Notes: generated by a model not told the origin, from the letters alone. Positions 1 to 10,343 are shown, counted from the first letter of the stretch. The stretch: DNA of 64,000 nt from Zobellella iuensis (GCF_016746085.1 NZ_JAERTZ010000018.1:186001-250000); one strand, 5' to 3'. Numbers and translations: made by a program.

Positions 1-2
1 AT

Positions 3-1949
3 GCAGAAGTAAGAGGTCGAGTGAATGTGTACAGCCTCACGATGAACAATAACACGGTCATTGCCGGCGATGATGCGGTAGAGAAAAATGACCTGGCAGG
101 CTCGATTCACCACTATGAGCTGCATTTTAACAGCTGTAATGCGCTGCTCACCGCGAAGGCTTGTGGCGATGCAAGCTGCTCGGTGCTTTACGACAAAAAA
201 GCAACCATCCATGTACAAAACCAGGACCGTCCACCGCGTAATATTGCCAACTTCAATAACTTTGTCGGCCTTGCCCAACAGAGCATTGCCAAGACGGCAC
301 AGAGCCTGAACTATCGCTTTACTCTGGGCTATCAGGCGAATGGTAATGGCGGAAATTTATCACCTAAACCCGCTTCTGGCTTGGTCTGCTACGTTGATGG
401 CCAGCGTACCTGTACGGTGAATGGCAAGAGTTCTTCCGGTAGCGGTAGTGGTTTCAACTTTGCTGCCGATACCGCCTATGCGGGTGGCGAAGCCCGTGTC
501 AGCATGGCTACTAATGCTTGCTCGGCTACGGCGGGGCAGGCCGAGCTGACCTTGAACTTCAGCACCGCCAGCCAGCACAGCCACTCCTTGGCAATACGCT
601 GGCCCGGCGGTGTTGCTACCTTGCAACCTGGCCAGTCACAGCTCCTTACATTGCCAACTAATGGGGTCACATTGAGCTACCCCGAAGCCGAGTTGATTAC
701 CCTGACGGTGAAGGAAACAGAGACTGGTAATACCCGGCAGGAACAAGTGGCCTTTGTGCCCAAAGCATGGCACGTGAATGATCCCAAAGAGTGCCTGGAT
801 GATCAGGGGCATTTTATCTATGGCGAGCATGCCCAGAGCTGCGAGCCGCTGGCGAAAGTGGGTGATCCGGCTCCCTTCCGGGTGTCCGCACTGGATATAA
901 AGGGTGATGAAATAACCTTGTCCAACTGGCTGCTCGGCAAGATACAGGATAATAGCCTGATCGAGTTCTCCGTTAAGAATGGCGATATCACCTATAGCTA
1001 CAGCCAGGGGCTGAAAGCCGGTGAACAAGATGCCCAGCCGGATATTGTGGGTGTGGCGTCGCTACGGGTAAAAGACTGGACCGCCGGCTATATCCCGCAG
1101 GGCGATACTCCGCTCCAAACATCCGGTGATAAAAACACCATAGGTCGCACCGTGCCTGCAAGTCTGCTGGTCGTCGAGAAACGTTCTGGTAGCCTGGCGG
1201 ATGGCGTTGTATATGCGGGCAACGCAGTATCATTTGATGAACCCCCTGGGTTTATCATTCAGGGGCTGAATACCAAGCAGCAGCCCCTGCACAGCTATAG
1301 GGGGGAGTTTGCCAAGGGACTGTTGAAGCACAGCCGCGTATGGCTCGATGCGCTCCATGAATACAACGGGCTTGAGCTTGAGCTGGCCAACAGCGCGCAG
1401 GGGCGGCATGAGTTGGCAGTGATAAATCGGGAACTGACATTCGTCAAAGGGGAGCCCTTCGCCGAAACCGGGCTGGATGTGCCGCTGCGATTCAAAAGTG
1501 AGGACCACGATTTGACCGAAGGCACCACTGATGACGTGTCGTTGACCGACGCGGGTGAGCGGCTGCGCTATGGCTATCTGACCCTTATGGATACCGAGCT
1601 GGGTATCAATGAGACTGGTAGGATGGCCAGCCTTCTCCATTATCTTGACTTGGGCGGCAAGGTCACAGAGGACAGAATCACCCGCTACAGCCTGGTTGGC
1701 GTATCGGTGGACTACCGTCCTGTGCTCGATCCCGGACTGGTGCTTGAGGCTAAGGAGAGCGATGTCTCCGTGGTCCCCTATGGCCGGGAAGTCAGTGATA
1801 TCAGAGTCAGGCTTGAGGGACTCGCATCCTGGCTGCAGCCCTATCGCGATGGCGAACTGGCCGCACCCGAGGCCCGCCTGGATATCGTGAAGAAACTGCG
1901 CCGACGAGCCAACGACAGCACCTTCAACCGGCGTGAAGTGATCCGCTGA
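3..1949 (+). CDS. mshQ: MSHA biogenesis protein MshQ, C-terminal part (5' end outside window)
   Basis: The reading frame is open from the first bases of the window, so the GTG at 21 is probably internal and the true start lies upstream. About 645 residues are visible. They are rich in short beta-type segments and Ser/Thr/Gly, contain scattered cysteines, and carry the long C-terminal module I recognise as the DUF6701 region of MshQ-like proteins (FVPKAWHV near residue 247 of the GTG-started frame; RREVIR at the end). MshQ is usually the last gene of the mannose-sensitive haemagglutinin (type IV pilus) locus and is a large secreted, adhesin-like protein. A GC-rich hairpin follows the stop. Base composition is clearly less GC-rich than the rest of the window. 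The family call rests on recall of the DUF6701 pattern; another surface protein with that domain is possible. Confidence 0.68.
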   Translation, partial: AEVRGRVNVYSLTMNNNTVIAGDDAVEKNDLAGSIHHYELHFNSCNALLTAKACGDASCSVLYDKKATIHVQNQDRPPRNIANFNNFVGLAQQSIAKTAQSLNYRFTLGYQANGNGGNLSPKPASGLVCYVDGQRTCTVNGKSSSGSGSGFNFAADTAYAGGEARVSMATNACSATAGQAELTLNFSTASQHSHSLAIRWPGGVATLQPGQSQLLTLPTNGVTLSYPEAELITLTVKETETGNTRQEQVAFVPKAWHVNDPKECLDDQGHFIYGEHAQSCEPLAKVGDPAPFRVSALDIKGDEITLSNWLLGKIQDNSLIEFSVKNGDITYSYSQGLKAGEQDAQPDIVGVASLRVKDWTAGYIPQGDTPLQTSGDKNTIGRTVPASLLVVEKRSGSLADGVVYAGNAVSFDEPPGFIIQGLNTKQQPLHSYRGEFAKGLLKHSRVWLDALHEYNGLELELANSAQGRHELAVINRELTFVKGEPFAETGLDVPLRFKSEDHDLTEGTTDDVSLTDAGERLRYGYLTLMDTELGINETGRMASLLHYLDLGGKVTEDRITRYSLVGVSVDYRPVLDPGLVLEAKESDVSVVPYGREVSDIRVRLEGLASWLQPYRDGELAAPEARLDIVKKLRRRANDSTFNRREVIR

Positions 1950-1957
1950 GCCATCAT

Positions 1958-1983
1958 CACCAGGGCGCCCCGGCGCCCTGGTG
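1958..1983 (+). terminator. Hairpin after mshQ, probable terminator
   Basis: A near-perfect inverted repeat (CACCAGGGCGCC / GGCGCCCTGGTG) begins nine bases after the mshQ stop. The following bases (GCGTGTTT) are only weakly T-rich, so efficiency is uncertain. Confidence 0.55.
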
Positions 1984-2131
1984 GCGTGTTTCACCTGCTG
2001 CGGGTGTGACCGGCATGATCCAGCTCAAAGAAGAACGATAGCCCTTCAACAATTGTTTTACCTTTTGTTCACACTTGGTTATTGTTGCACATAATCAACA
2101 AAATAGCGCATCAGGTAAGGATACCCGAGCC

Positions 2132-3892
2132 GTGCAAAATACCATCAGTTACCTGGAGAAGCGGCCATTGCCGGCCGGCGAGCTGCATTTCCTTGAGCAC
2201 AGGGTCCACTTCAAGAGCCAGCTGCTGCAGCATGTGTTCGACCATGCGGTGGAGTCCATCATGGTCACGGATGCCGAGGGCGTGATCGAGCGGGTCAACG
2301 CCGCCTTTAGCCAGATCACCGGCTTCAGCGCGGAGGAGGCCGTCGGCCAAACCCCCAGGCTGGTGCAGTCGGCCCGGCACTCCCCCGAGTTTTACCAGCG
2401 CATGTGGCAGCAACTGCTGCTAACCGGCCACTGGAGCGGCCAGGTGTGGAACCGCCGCAAGTCCGGCGAGGTCTACCTGCAGTGGCTCAGCATCAATACC
2501 CTGACCGACGACCAGGGCCGGGTCACCCACAGGGTGGCCATCGGCCATGATCTGACCGCCCTCAAAACCACCCAGAACGAACGCACCCTCTTTACCTTCA
2601 AGGATCCGCTGACCCAGCTGGGCAACCGGCAACTGCTCACCAGCCGGCTGGATCAGGCTCTGGCCGAAGCCCAGCGCAACAAGATCCGGGTCGGGCTTAT
2701 GGTGCTCGATATCGGCCGGCTGAAACCGGTCAACGAACAGCTGGGGCTGACCTGGGGCGACGACGTGCTGCGCCAGCAGGCCCGCACCCTGCAGGCGGCC
2801 ATCGACGAGGCCGACACCCTGGTGCGGCTGCAGGGCGACATCTTCGCGGTGCTGCGCCACAGCAAGGCGGAAGATGCCACCATGGCGCAGCTGGCCGACA
2901 AGCTGCTGGGCCTGCTGGGGCAACCCATAGTGCTGGCGGATCAGAATATCGTCAGCCTGCAACCCAGCATCGGCATCGCGGTGTTTCCACGCGATGCCAA
3001 GGACAAGGAAAGCCTGCTGCAGGCGGCGGAATATGCCCATGCCATGGCCAAGCGGGAAGGGCGCAACCGTTTCCAGTTCGTGGATCTGCGCCAGCACCAG
3101 CTGCACCACAGGGAGCTGGCCATAGAGCATCGCCTCAGTCACCTGCTGAACAGCGGAGACAGCGAGGGGCTGAGCCTGCATTTTCAGCCCCAGATCTGCC
3201 CGCAAAGCGGTGCCCTGTGCGGACTGGAAACCTTGCTGCGCTGGCGGCATCCCGTGCTCGGCCCCGTTTCCCCGGCGGAATTTATTCCGGTGGCGGAGCA
3301 GAGCGGCCTGTCGGTGCGGTTGGACCGCTGGGTGATCGAGCGGGTCTGCGAACAGGTGGCGGCCTGGCAGGCACGACATCCCGGACTGCCGGTGGTGTCG
3401 GTCAACCTCGGGGCCCAGCAATTCAGCCAGCCCGATTTTGCCGACTGGCTGCAAGACTGTGTCGTCCGTGCCGGTATCCGGCCCGAGCAGCTGAAACTGG
3501 AGGTGACCGAAACCACCATGATGGCCAACACGGAGTCCTGCGTGGCCATGCTGGGGCGGCTGCGCCAGTTGGGCTTTCGTATTTCCCTGGACGACTTCGG
3601 TACCGGTTATTCGGCCCTGTCCTGCCTGCACCGCTTTCCGTTGGATGAACTGAAAATCGATCGCAGTTTCATGGTGGAGGCCAGCCAGAGCGAGCGGGCC
3701 TATATTCTGCTCAAGACCATAGTGGGCCTGGCGCATCAGCTGTCGCTGAGCCTGGTGGTGGAAGGGGTGGAGCAGGAGGACCAGCTGGCCCTGCTGGCGG
3801 ACTTTGGTTCCCTGACGGTGCAGGGCTACTATTTTTACCAACCGCTGCCGGTGGAGGAAACAGAGCGCCTGCTCGAAAGCCGGCGCCCCTAG
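2132..3892 (+). CDS. PAS-GGDEF-EAL protein, probable c-di-GMP phosphodiesterase
   Basis: A cytoplasmic signalling protein of about 586 residues with no obvious membrane segment. Order: PAS sensor (about residues 25-130), GGDEF domain (about 145-300), EAL domain (about 325-575). The GGDEF signature reads QGDIF in the usual place (RLQGDIFAVL), so diguanylate cyclase activity is unlikely. The EAL domain keeps its key pieces: ETLLR in place of EALLR, the Asn of VSVNLGAQQF, the Glu residues of EVTETT, DDFGTGYSAL and the Lys of ELKIDRSF, so c-di-GMP hydrolysis is plausible. I chose the GTG at 2132 because AAGGA lies ten bases upstream; a TTG at 2075 in the same frame lacks a visible ribosome binding site. 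It lies next to mshQ, so a role in pilus or biofilm control is possible but inferred. Confidence 0.88.
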   Translation: MQNTISYLEKRPLPAGELHFLEHRVHFKSQLLQHVFDHAVESIMVTDAEGVIERVNAAFSQITGFSAEEAVGQTPRLVQSARHSPEFYQRMWQQLLLTGHWSGQVWNRRKSGEVYLQWLSINTLTDDQGRVTHRVAIGHDLTALKTTQNERTLFTFKDPLTQLGNRQLLTSRLDQALAEAQRNKIRVGLMVLDIGRLKPVNEQLGLTWGDDVLRQQARTLQAAIDEADTLVRLQGDIFAVLRHSKAEDATMAQLADKLLGLLGQPIVLADQNIVSLQPSIGIAVFPRDAKDKESLLQAAEYAHAMAKREGRNRFQFVDLRQHQLHHRELAIEHRLSHLLNSGDSEGLSLHFQPQICPQSGALCGLETLLRWRHPVLGPVSPAEFIPVAEQSGLSVRLDRWVIERVCEQVAAWQARHPGLPVVSVNLGAQQFSQPDFADWLQDCVVRAGIRPEQLKLEVTETTMMANTESCVAMLGRLRQLGFRISLDDFGTGYSALSCLHRFPLDELKIDRSFMVEASQSERAYILLKTIVGLAHQLSLSLVVEGVEQEDQLALLADFGSLTVQGYYFYQPLPVEETERLLESRRP

Positions 3893-3909
3893 TGCTGCAG
3901 GGTTGGCCG

Positions 3910-5427
3910 TCAACCGGCCAATCTGTTTTGCTCCATTCCCAGTTTGGACTGCAGGTACTGGTGCAGCCGGCTCTGTTCAGCCTCCGTTAAGTACAGCCCC
4001 AGCTTGGTACGACGCCAGATGATGTCTTCCACCGTCCTGGCCCATTCGTGCTCCATCAGGTAGTCCACTTCCGCCTGGGTCAGGGCGGCGCCGAAGCTCT
4101 CGCCCAGCTCGGCCAGGCCGTGGCGGCCTTCCAGGAAATGGTGGCAGAGGTTGCCGTAGCTACGCACAAAGCGCTTGATCATGGCCTCGGGCAACCAGGG
4201 GAACTGCTGCCCGAGGGTGGCCGCCAGGCTGTCGTGGTGCTCGAAATTGCCGCCGGGCAGCGCCGCCGCCTTGGTCCAGGGCCCCCTGGCCTGGGGGAAG
4301 AAGCGGCAGATGGCGTTGGTGGCGGCTTCCGCCAGCTTGCGGTAGGTGGTGATCTTGCCGCCGAACACCGACAACAGCGGCGCCTCGCCTTCGGGCGCAT
4401 CCACCTCGAAGCTGTAATCCCGGGAGGCCTTCTGGGCTGCGCCATGCTCGTCATCCATCAGCGGGCGTACGCCCGAGTAGGTCCACACCACGTCCGCCGG
4501 GCTTATCTTGTGCCTGAAATGGGCGTTGACCACGGCGCAGAGGTACTCCACTTCTTCATCACTGATGCGGGCGTCGGAGGGGTTTCCGTCATAGTCCACG
4601 TCGGTGGTGCCGATCAGGGAGAAGTTGTCCTCGTAGGGGATCACGAACACGATGCGGTTGTCTTCGTTCTGCAGGATATAGGCTTCGGGCTCGTCGTGCA
4701 GTTTCGGCACTATGATATGGCTGCCCTTGACCAGGCGGATCTGCTTGGGCGCCTTGAGGGTCATGGCGTCGTCGAACAACTTGCTGGCCCAGGGGCCGGC
4801 GGCGTTCACCAGGGCGCGGCAACGGTAAAGCTGCTGCCGGCCGGTGTCGGTATCCTGCAGGGTGACCTGCCAGAGGCCATCCCGGCGCTCGGCCTTGACG
4901 CAGCGGGTGCGGGTTTTGATGTCGGCGCCGTTCTGGCGGGCGGCCATGGCACAGAGCACCACCAGGCGGGCATCGTCCACCCAGCCATCGGAATACTCGA
5001 AGCCTTGGGTGATGTCGCTCACCAGGGGGCTGTCGGCACCGAAGCGCAGGCCGTTGGAGCCGGGCAGCAGCTCCCGCTTGGCCAGGTGATCGTAGAGGAA
5101 GAGGCCGATGCGGATCATCCAGGCCGGGCGCAGGTGCGGGCGGTGGGGCAGGCGAAAGCGCAGCGGCCACATGATGTGGGGGGCGTTGCGCAGCAGCGAC
5201 TCCCGCTCGGCCAGGGCTTCCTTCACCAGGCGGAACTCGTAATGCTCCAGGTAGCGCAGGCCGCCGTGGATCAGCTTGCTGCTGTTGGAGGAGGTGGCCG
5301 AGGCCAGGTCGTTCATTTCACACAGCACCACGCTCAGCCCCCGGCCGGCGGCGTCCATGGCGATGCCGGTGCCGTTGACGCCGCCACCGATAACCATCAG
5401 ATCATGAATGGTGTGCTCAGCTGTCAT
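3910..5427 (-). CDS. glpD: Aerobic glycerol-3-phosphate dehydrogenase
   Basis: FAD-dependent, membrane-associated oxidation of sn-glycerol-3-phosphate to dihydroxyacetone phosphate with electrons passed to quinone. The N-terminus has the dinucleotide-binding motif VIGGGVNGTGIAMDAAGRG; the DAO fold and the C-terminal DAO_C helical domain follow, giving 505 residues, normal for GlpD. The frame is open for 23 codons upstream, but the ATG at 5427 is preceded by AAGGAG at good spacing and starts MTAEHTIHDL, like other GlpD proteins. It is transcribed away from the iron-type alcohol dehydrogenase, and the shared intergenic region holds a GlpR operator over the glpD promoter (5521-5540). Identification is secure. 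Confidence 0.96.
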   Translation of the reverse strand: MTAEHTIHDLMVIGGGVNGTGIAMDAAGRGLSVVLCEMNDLASATSSNSSKLIHGGLRYLEHYEFRLVKEALAERESLLRNAPHIMWPLRFRLPHRPHLRPAWMIRIGLFLYDHLAKRELLPGSNGLRFGADSPLVSDITQGFEYSDGWVDDARLVVLCAMAARQNGADIKTRTRCVKAERRDGLWQVTLQDTDTGRQQLYRCRALVNAAGPWASKLFDDAMTLKAPKQIRLVKGSHIIVPKLHDEPEAYILQNEDNRIVFVIPYEDNFSLIGTTDVDYDGNPSDARISDEEVEYLCAVVNAHFRHKISPADVVWTYSGVRPLMDDEHGAAQKASRDYSFEVDAPEGEAPLLSVFGGKITTYRKLAEAATNAICRFFPQARGPWTKAAALPGGNFEHHDSLAATLGQQFPWLPEAMIKRFVRSYGNLCHHFLEGRHGLAELGESFGAALTQAEVDYLMEHEWARTVEDIIWRRTKLGLYLTEAEQSRLHQYLQSKLGMEQNRLAG

Positions 5428-5520
5428 GCTTCTCTTCTCCTTAAGGGAAGCCAACACCGGAGCGTGGCGTCCCTGTGCCTGGGGGGTGGGGGTCATAGTC
5501 AGTCACCATAGTTGGATTAT

Positions 5521-5540
5521 AATCTTCGAAAAAGAAAATA
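5521..5540 (-). promoter_or_regulatory. Predicted GlpR operator in the glpD promoter
   Basis: On the minus strand this 20-mer matches about 16 of 20 positions of the E. coli GlpR consensus (WATGTTCGWTAWCGAACATW). It abuts and overlaps by one base a TATAAT -10 box for glpD (plus-strand 5516-5521), so bound repressor would sit between the -35 and -10 elements. Prediction by eye only. Confidence 0.6.
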
Positions 5541-5623
5541 ACCAACCGCAAAACAAACATCAAGCAACATTTTAGTACATTTTGTATTTTTTTTAACTAA
5601 AGCGCGCATTTTTGCCGGGTCGT

Positions 5624-5632
5624 AATGTTCGT
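5624..5632 (+). promoter_or_regulatory. Perfect GlpR half-site upstream of the alcohol dehydrogenase
   Basis: AATGTTCGT is an exact match to the left half of the GlpR operator; the right half is not conserved. It lies about 64 bp upstream of the alcohol dehydrogenase start and suggests that GlpR also touches that gene. A 9-base match could be chance. The rest of 5541-5695 is AT-rich and promoter-like, with no ORF I would support. Confidence 0.35.
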
Positions 5633-5695
5633 ATGGTGATGCTTCTGCTATCTTGGGCTGCCCCGGCGTACCTTGTTATGGAGAGTCATCTCGCG

Positions 5696-6868
5696 ATGGA
5701 AACGACACTGATTGCCCCCTTCAGCCTTTCGGCCCTGCCCCGGATCCGGTTTGGTCCGGGTCTCTTCTATCAACTGGTGAGCGAAATCGAAACCTTCGGC
5801 TCGCGCATGCTGCTGGTGACCGGCGCCGGCTCCTTCGCGGGCGGCGAGCACTATCGATGGTTGCAGGCCGAGCTGGAGGCCCGGCGGATCACCTGGTTCA
5901 GGGTCGCCATCGGGGGTGAGCCCACCCCGGAGATGGTGGACGAGGCGGTGGCCCGCTTCGGAAAGGAAGAGATAGCCGTGGTGGTGGGGGTCGGCGGCGG
6001 CAGCGCCCTGGACGCGGCCAAGGCCATCGCCGGCCTGCTCAGAACCGGCACCCCGGTGTGCGATCACCTGGAAGGGGTAGGGCCTGAGCTGCCTTACCTG
6101 GGCCCGGCGGTGCCCTTTATCGCGGTGCCCACCACCGCCGGCACCGGCAGCGAGATGACCAAAAACGCGGTGATCACTCGGCCGGGTCGGTTCAAGAAGT
6201 CCTTCCGCGACGAGGCGCTGCTGGCGCGCCTGGCCCTGGTCGATCCCGAACTGCTGCTAAGCTGTCCGCAGCCGGTGCTGCTGGCCAACGCCATGGATGC
6301 CTTTACCCAGTTGCTGGAAGCCTATACCTCGACCCGCGCCAGCCGCTTCACCGACGCCCTGGCGGAAGACGGCATCCGCGCCTTTGCCGCCGGCTTCGCG
6401 CCGGGAGCCGGTCAGCCGGTGCGGGATTATTCGGCGCTGAGTTATGCGGCCATGCTGTCGGGGATCTGCCTGGCCCAGGCCGGACTGGGGGCGGTGCACG
6501 GCATGGCCTCGCCGCTCGGGGCCTGTTTCCCCGTGCCCCACGGCATGGTGTGCGGCATCCTGCTGGCCGACACCACCCGCGCGAACATCGCCGCCCTGCG
6601 CGAACGAGCGCCCCTGAGCCCGGCCCTGGACAAGTATGCCCGGGTGGCGCGCTGGCTGAGCGGTGACGACGGGGCCGGGGCCGAGGATCTGGCCGGGCTC
6701 CTGCAGGGCTGGACCCGCGCCTGCCGCCTGCCCCGACTCGCCGACTACGGCATGGCCGCCGCCGATATCCCCCGGGTGGTGGCGATGAGTGGCGGCAACA
6801 GCATGCAGACCAATCCCCTGGTGCTGACCGAGGCCGAGCTTGGCGACATCCTGCGGCGCTGTCTCTGA
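5696..6868 (+). CDS. Iron-containing (type III) alcohol dehydrogenase
   Basis: An NAD(P)-dependent group III alcohol dehydrogenase of 390 residues. The nucleotide-binding segment VVVGVGGGSALDAAKAIAG and GTGSEMTKNAV are typical. Metal-binding positions appear in NAMDAFTQ, AVHGMASPLG and VPHGMVCG. In FucO-like enzymes the first motif is DxxxH; here the His position is Gln, as I recall for one subfamily. The ATG at 5696 starts METTLIAPF and has GGAGA upstream; earlier in-frame ATGs lack this. It is divergent from glpD and directly upstream of glpR, suggesting a role in glycerol or 1,3-diol metabolism (glycerol or propanediol dehydrogenase type), but substrate cannot be read from sequence. Confidence 0.85.
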   Translation: METTLIAPFSLSALPRIRFGPGLFYQLVSEIETFGSRMLLVTGAGSFAGGEHYRWLQAELEARRITWFRVAIGGEPTPEMVDEAVARFGKEEIAVVVGVGGGSALDAAKAIAGLLRTGTPVCDHLEGVGPELPYLGPAVPFIAVPTTAGTGSEMTKNAVITRPGRFKKSFRDEALLARLALVDPELLLSCPQPVLLANAMDAFTQLLEAYTSTRASRFTDALAEDGIRAFAAGFAPGAGQPVRDYSALSYAAMLSGICLAQAGLGAVHGMASPLGACFPVPHGMVCGILLADTTRANIAALRERAPLSPALDKYARVARWLSGDDGAGAEDLAGLLQGWTRACRLPRLADYGMAAADIPRVVAMSGGNSMQTNPLVLTEAELGDILRRCL

Positions 6869-7036
6869 GCGGCTGTGCCCACCGCCGCCTCTTTTCTCGT
6901 AATCTCCTCCATTTCCCGCTCCCCGGTGGATACCGGAGCGGGCCTGCCCGGCGCCGGGGCGCCGCCTGCTGTGCATTTGGGCATTGAACGAGTACAATCG
7001 GGCGATGAAGTCGTTTCCATTACAGGGAGTTACCGC

Positions 7037-7798
7037 GTGAAGCAAACCCTGCGTCATCAACAGATCCTGGAGTTGCTCAAGCAGAAAGGCTTTGCCAGCA
7101 CCGAGGATCTGGTTGCCCAGTTTGACGTGAGCCCGCAAACCATTCGCCGGGATCTGAATGATCTGGCCGAGCACAACCGCATTCGCCGCCATCATGGCGG
7201 GGCTTCGCTGATGTCGAGCACGGTCAACGCCGCCTACGATTCCCGCAAGGTGATGTATGCCAAGGAGAAGGACGGCATAGGCCGGGCCATCGCCGCCGAA
7301 ATTCCCGATGGGGCTTCCCTGTTCATCGACATCGGCACCACCACCGAAGCGGTGGCCAGGGCGCTGCTCGATCACCAGGAACTCAGGGTGATCACCAACA
7401 ACATCCACGTGGCCAGCATCCTCAGCCAGAAGGAGGACTTTACCGTGATCATCGCCGGCGGCGAGGTGCGCAACCGGGACGGCGGCATCGTCGGCGAGGC
7501 GACCCGGGACTTCGTGCAGCAGTTTCGTACCGATTACGGCATCATCGGTATTTCCGGCATAGATACCGACGGCTCCCTGCTCGAGTTCGACTACCATGAG
7601 GTGCGCATCGCCCAGGCCATCATCAACAACAGCCGGCAGGTGTTCCTGGCCGCCGACCACAGCAAGTTCGGCCGCAACGCCATGGTCAACCTGGGCCATA
7701 TCAGCCAGATCACGGCGCTGTTCACCGATGCGGCTCCCCCCGCGGCGCTGCAGAAGATCATGGAAGAGCACCAGGTGGCCTGCCATATCGCCGATTGA
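7037..7798 (+). CDS. glpR: Glycerol-3-phosphate regulon repressor, DeoR family
   Basis: DNA-binding repressor released by glycerol-3-phosphate. 253 residues, like E. coli GlpR, with an N-terminal DeoR helix-turn-helix (VKQTLRHQQILELLKQKG, then VSPQTIRRDLNDLAE) and a C-terminal effector domain carrying LFIDIGTTTEAVA, VRNRDGGIVGEATRDF and DHSKFGRNAMVN, all close to E. coli GlpR. The GTG at 7037 is chosen because GGGAG lies just upstream and homologues begin MKQTxRH. The gene follows the alcohol dehydrogenase on the same strand with a 168-bp gap that includes a GC-rich inverted repeat, so it may have its own promoter. It converges on glpK across a shared terminator. Confidence 0.95.
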   Translation: MKQTLRHQQILELLKQKGFASTEDLVAQFDVSPQTIRRDLNDLAEHNRIRRHHGGASLMSSTVNAAYDSRKVMYAKEKDGIGRAIAAEIPDGASLFIDIGTTTEAVARALLDHQELRVITNNIHVASILSQKEDFTVIIAGGEVRNRDGGIVGEATRDFVQQFRTDYGIIGISGIDTDGSLLEFDYHEVRIAQAIINNSRQVFLAADHSKFGRNAMVNLGHISQITALFTDAAPPAALQKIMEEHQVACHIAD

Positions 7799-7816
7799 GC
7801 GAGTGGTTCAAAGCAG

Positions 7817-7845
7817 AAGGGCGCCTTACGGCGCCCTTGGTATTT
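7817..7845. terminator. Bidirectional terminator between glpR and glpK
   Basis: A perfect 9-bp stem (AAGGGCGCC, loop TTAC, GGCGCCCTT) lies between the convergent genes and is followed by a T-rich stretch on the plus strand. Confidence 0.7.
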
Positions 7846-7855
7846 TCGCTTTCGC

Positions 7856-9388
<1,533 letters not shown>

Positions 9389-10240
9389 TCAGGCCGAGGC
9401 CCGTTGTTCCTGTTGTGAAGATGAAGGCGCTTGCTCGGCGGCGGCTTCGGCCGCGGGCAGGAAGCGGGCGATGGCATTATCGTACAGCCAGGCTCCCAGG
9501 CAGGCACCCGCGATGGGGCCGAGAATGGGAACCCAGAAATAGGGGTTGTCGCGCCCGCCGGTAAAGGACAGCTCTCCCCAGCCCGCCAGCCAGGTAAACA
9601 GCTTGGGTCCGAAATCCCGTGCCGGGTTCATGGCGAAGCCGGTGAGCGGGCCGGTGGCGGCCCCGATCACCGCGATCAGCAGGCCGATCAACAGCGCGGC
9701 GGCCATGCCCTTGGGGCCGCCGTTGCGGTCGTCGGTCAGCGCCAGTATGGCCATCATCAGCACCGCGGTAACGGTCAGCTCCACCATAAAGGCATGTCCA
9801 TTAGACAGCAGGCTGTGCGGATAGGTGGAAAAAATACCGGCCAGGGCCAGGCTCTCCTCGCTGCCCCTGAGCACGCCCGCCGCTTGCTCCCACTCGATAA
9901 AGAGTGGTTGGTACAGGCTGTAGACCAGGGCGGCGGCCGAGAAGGCGCCCGCCAGCTGTGCCAGGATATAGGGCAGTACCTTGCGCTTGTCGAAGCCCCG
10001 GAACAGGGTGAGCGCCAGGGTGACCGCCGGGTTGATATGGGCGCCCGACACCCCGCCCGCCACATAGATGGCGATGGCCACGCCCACGCCCCAGCTGATG
10101 CTGATTTCCCAGAGGCCAAAACTGGCATTGGCGACTACCAGGGCCGCTACGCAGCCCGCGCCGAAGAAGATCAGCAAGCCGGTGCCGATAAATTCCGCGA
10201 TGCATTCCCCGAACAGGGTGTTTGGTCGTTTGATAGACAT
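9389..10240 (-). CDS. glpF: Glycerol uptake facilitator (aquaglyceroporin)
   Basis: Inner-membrane channel for facilitated glycerol entry. 283 residues with six membrane segments and the two half-helix signatures of the MIP family, GAHINPAVTLAL and GFAMNPARDFGPK; the Asp and Arg after the second NPA are typical of glycerol rather than water channels. The C-terminal tail after the last membrane segment is Ala/Glu/Ser-rich and ends QQEQRASA. First gene of a glpF-glpK operon; a GlpR operator and a CRP site lie upstream on the minus strand. Confidence 0.96.
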   Translation of the reverse strand: MSIKRPNTLFGECIAEFIGTGLLIFFGAGCVAALVVANASFGLWEISISWGVGVAIAIYVAGGVSGAHINPAVTLALTLFRGFDKRKVLPYILAQLAGAFSAAALVYSLYQPLFIEWEQAAGVLRGSEESLALAGIFSTYPHSLLSNGHAFMVELTVTAVLMMAILALTDDRNGGPKGMAAALLIGLLIAVIGAATGPLTGFAMNPARDFGPKLFTWLAGWGELSFTGGRDNPYFWVPILGPIAGACLGAWLYDNAIARFLPAAEAAAEQAPSSSQQEQRASA

Positions 10241-10292
10241 TTCCTACTCCATTGTGTGTGTACAGTCATCCTGTAGCCCTGATTCTGGGTTA

Positions 10293-10312
10293 TTTGTTCG
10301 TATTCGAAAATA
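10293..10312 (-). promoter_or_regulatory. Predicted GlpR operator upstream of glpFK
   Basis: TTTGTTCGTATTCGAAAATA fits the palindromic GlpR consensus at about 16 of 20 positions. It starts about 50 bp upstream of the glpF ATG, in an AT-rich promoter-like region. Confidence 0.62.
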
Positions 10313-10327
10313 ACATGTTAGTGAATT

Positions 10328-10343
10328 TGTGTTCTTGATCACT
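10328..10343 (-). promoter_or_regulatory. Predicted CRP-cAMP site upstream of glpFK
   Basis: TGTGT-TCTTGA-TCACT has both core half-sites (TGTG and TCAC) at the correct spacing. It sits 15 bp beyond the GlpR operator relative to glpF, the order expected for a catabolite-activated, GlpR-repressed promoter. Confidence 0.6.
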
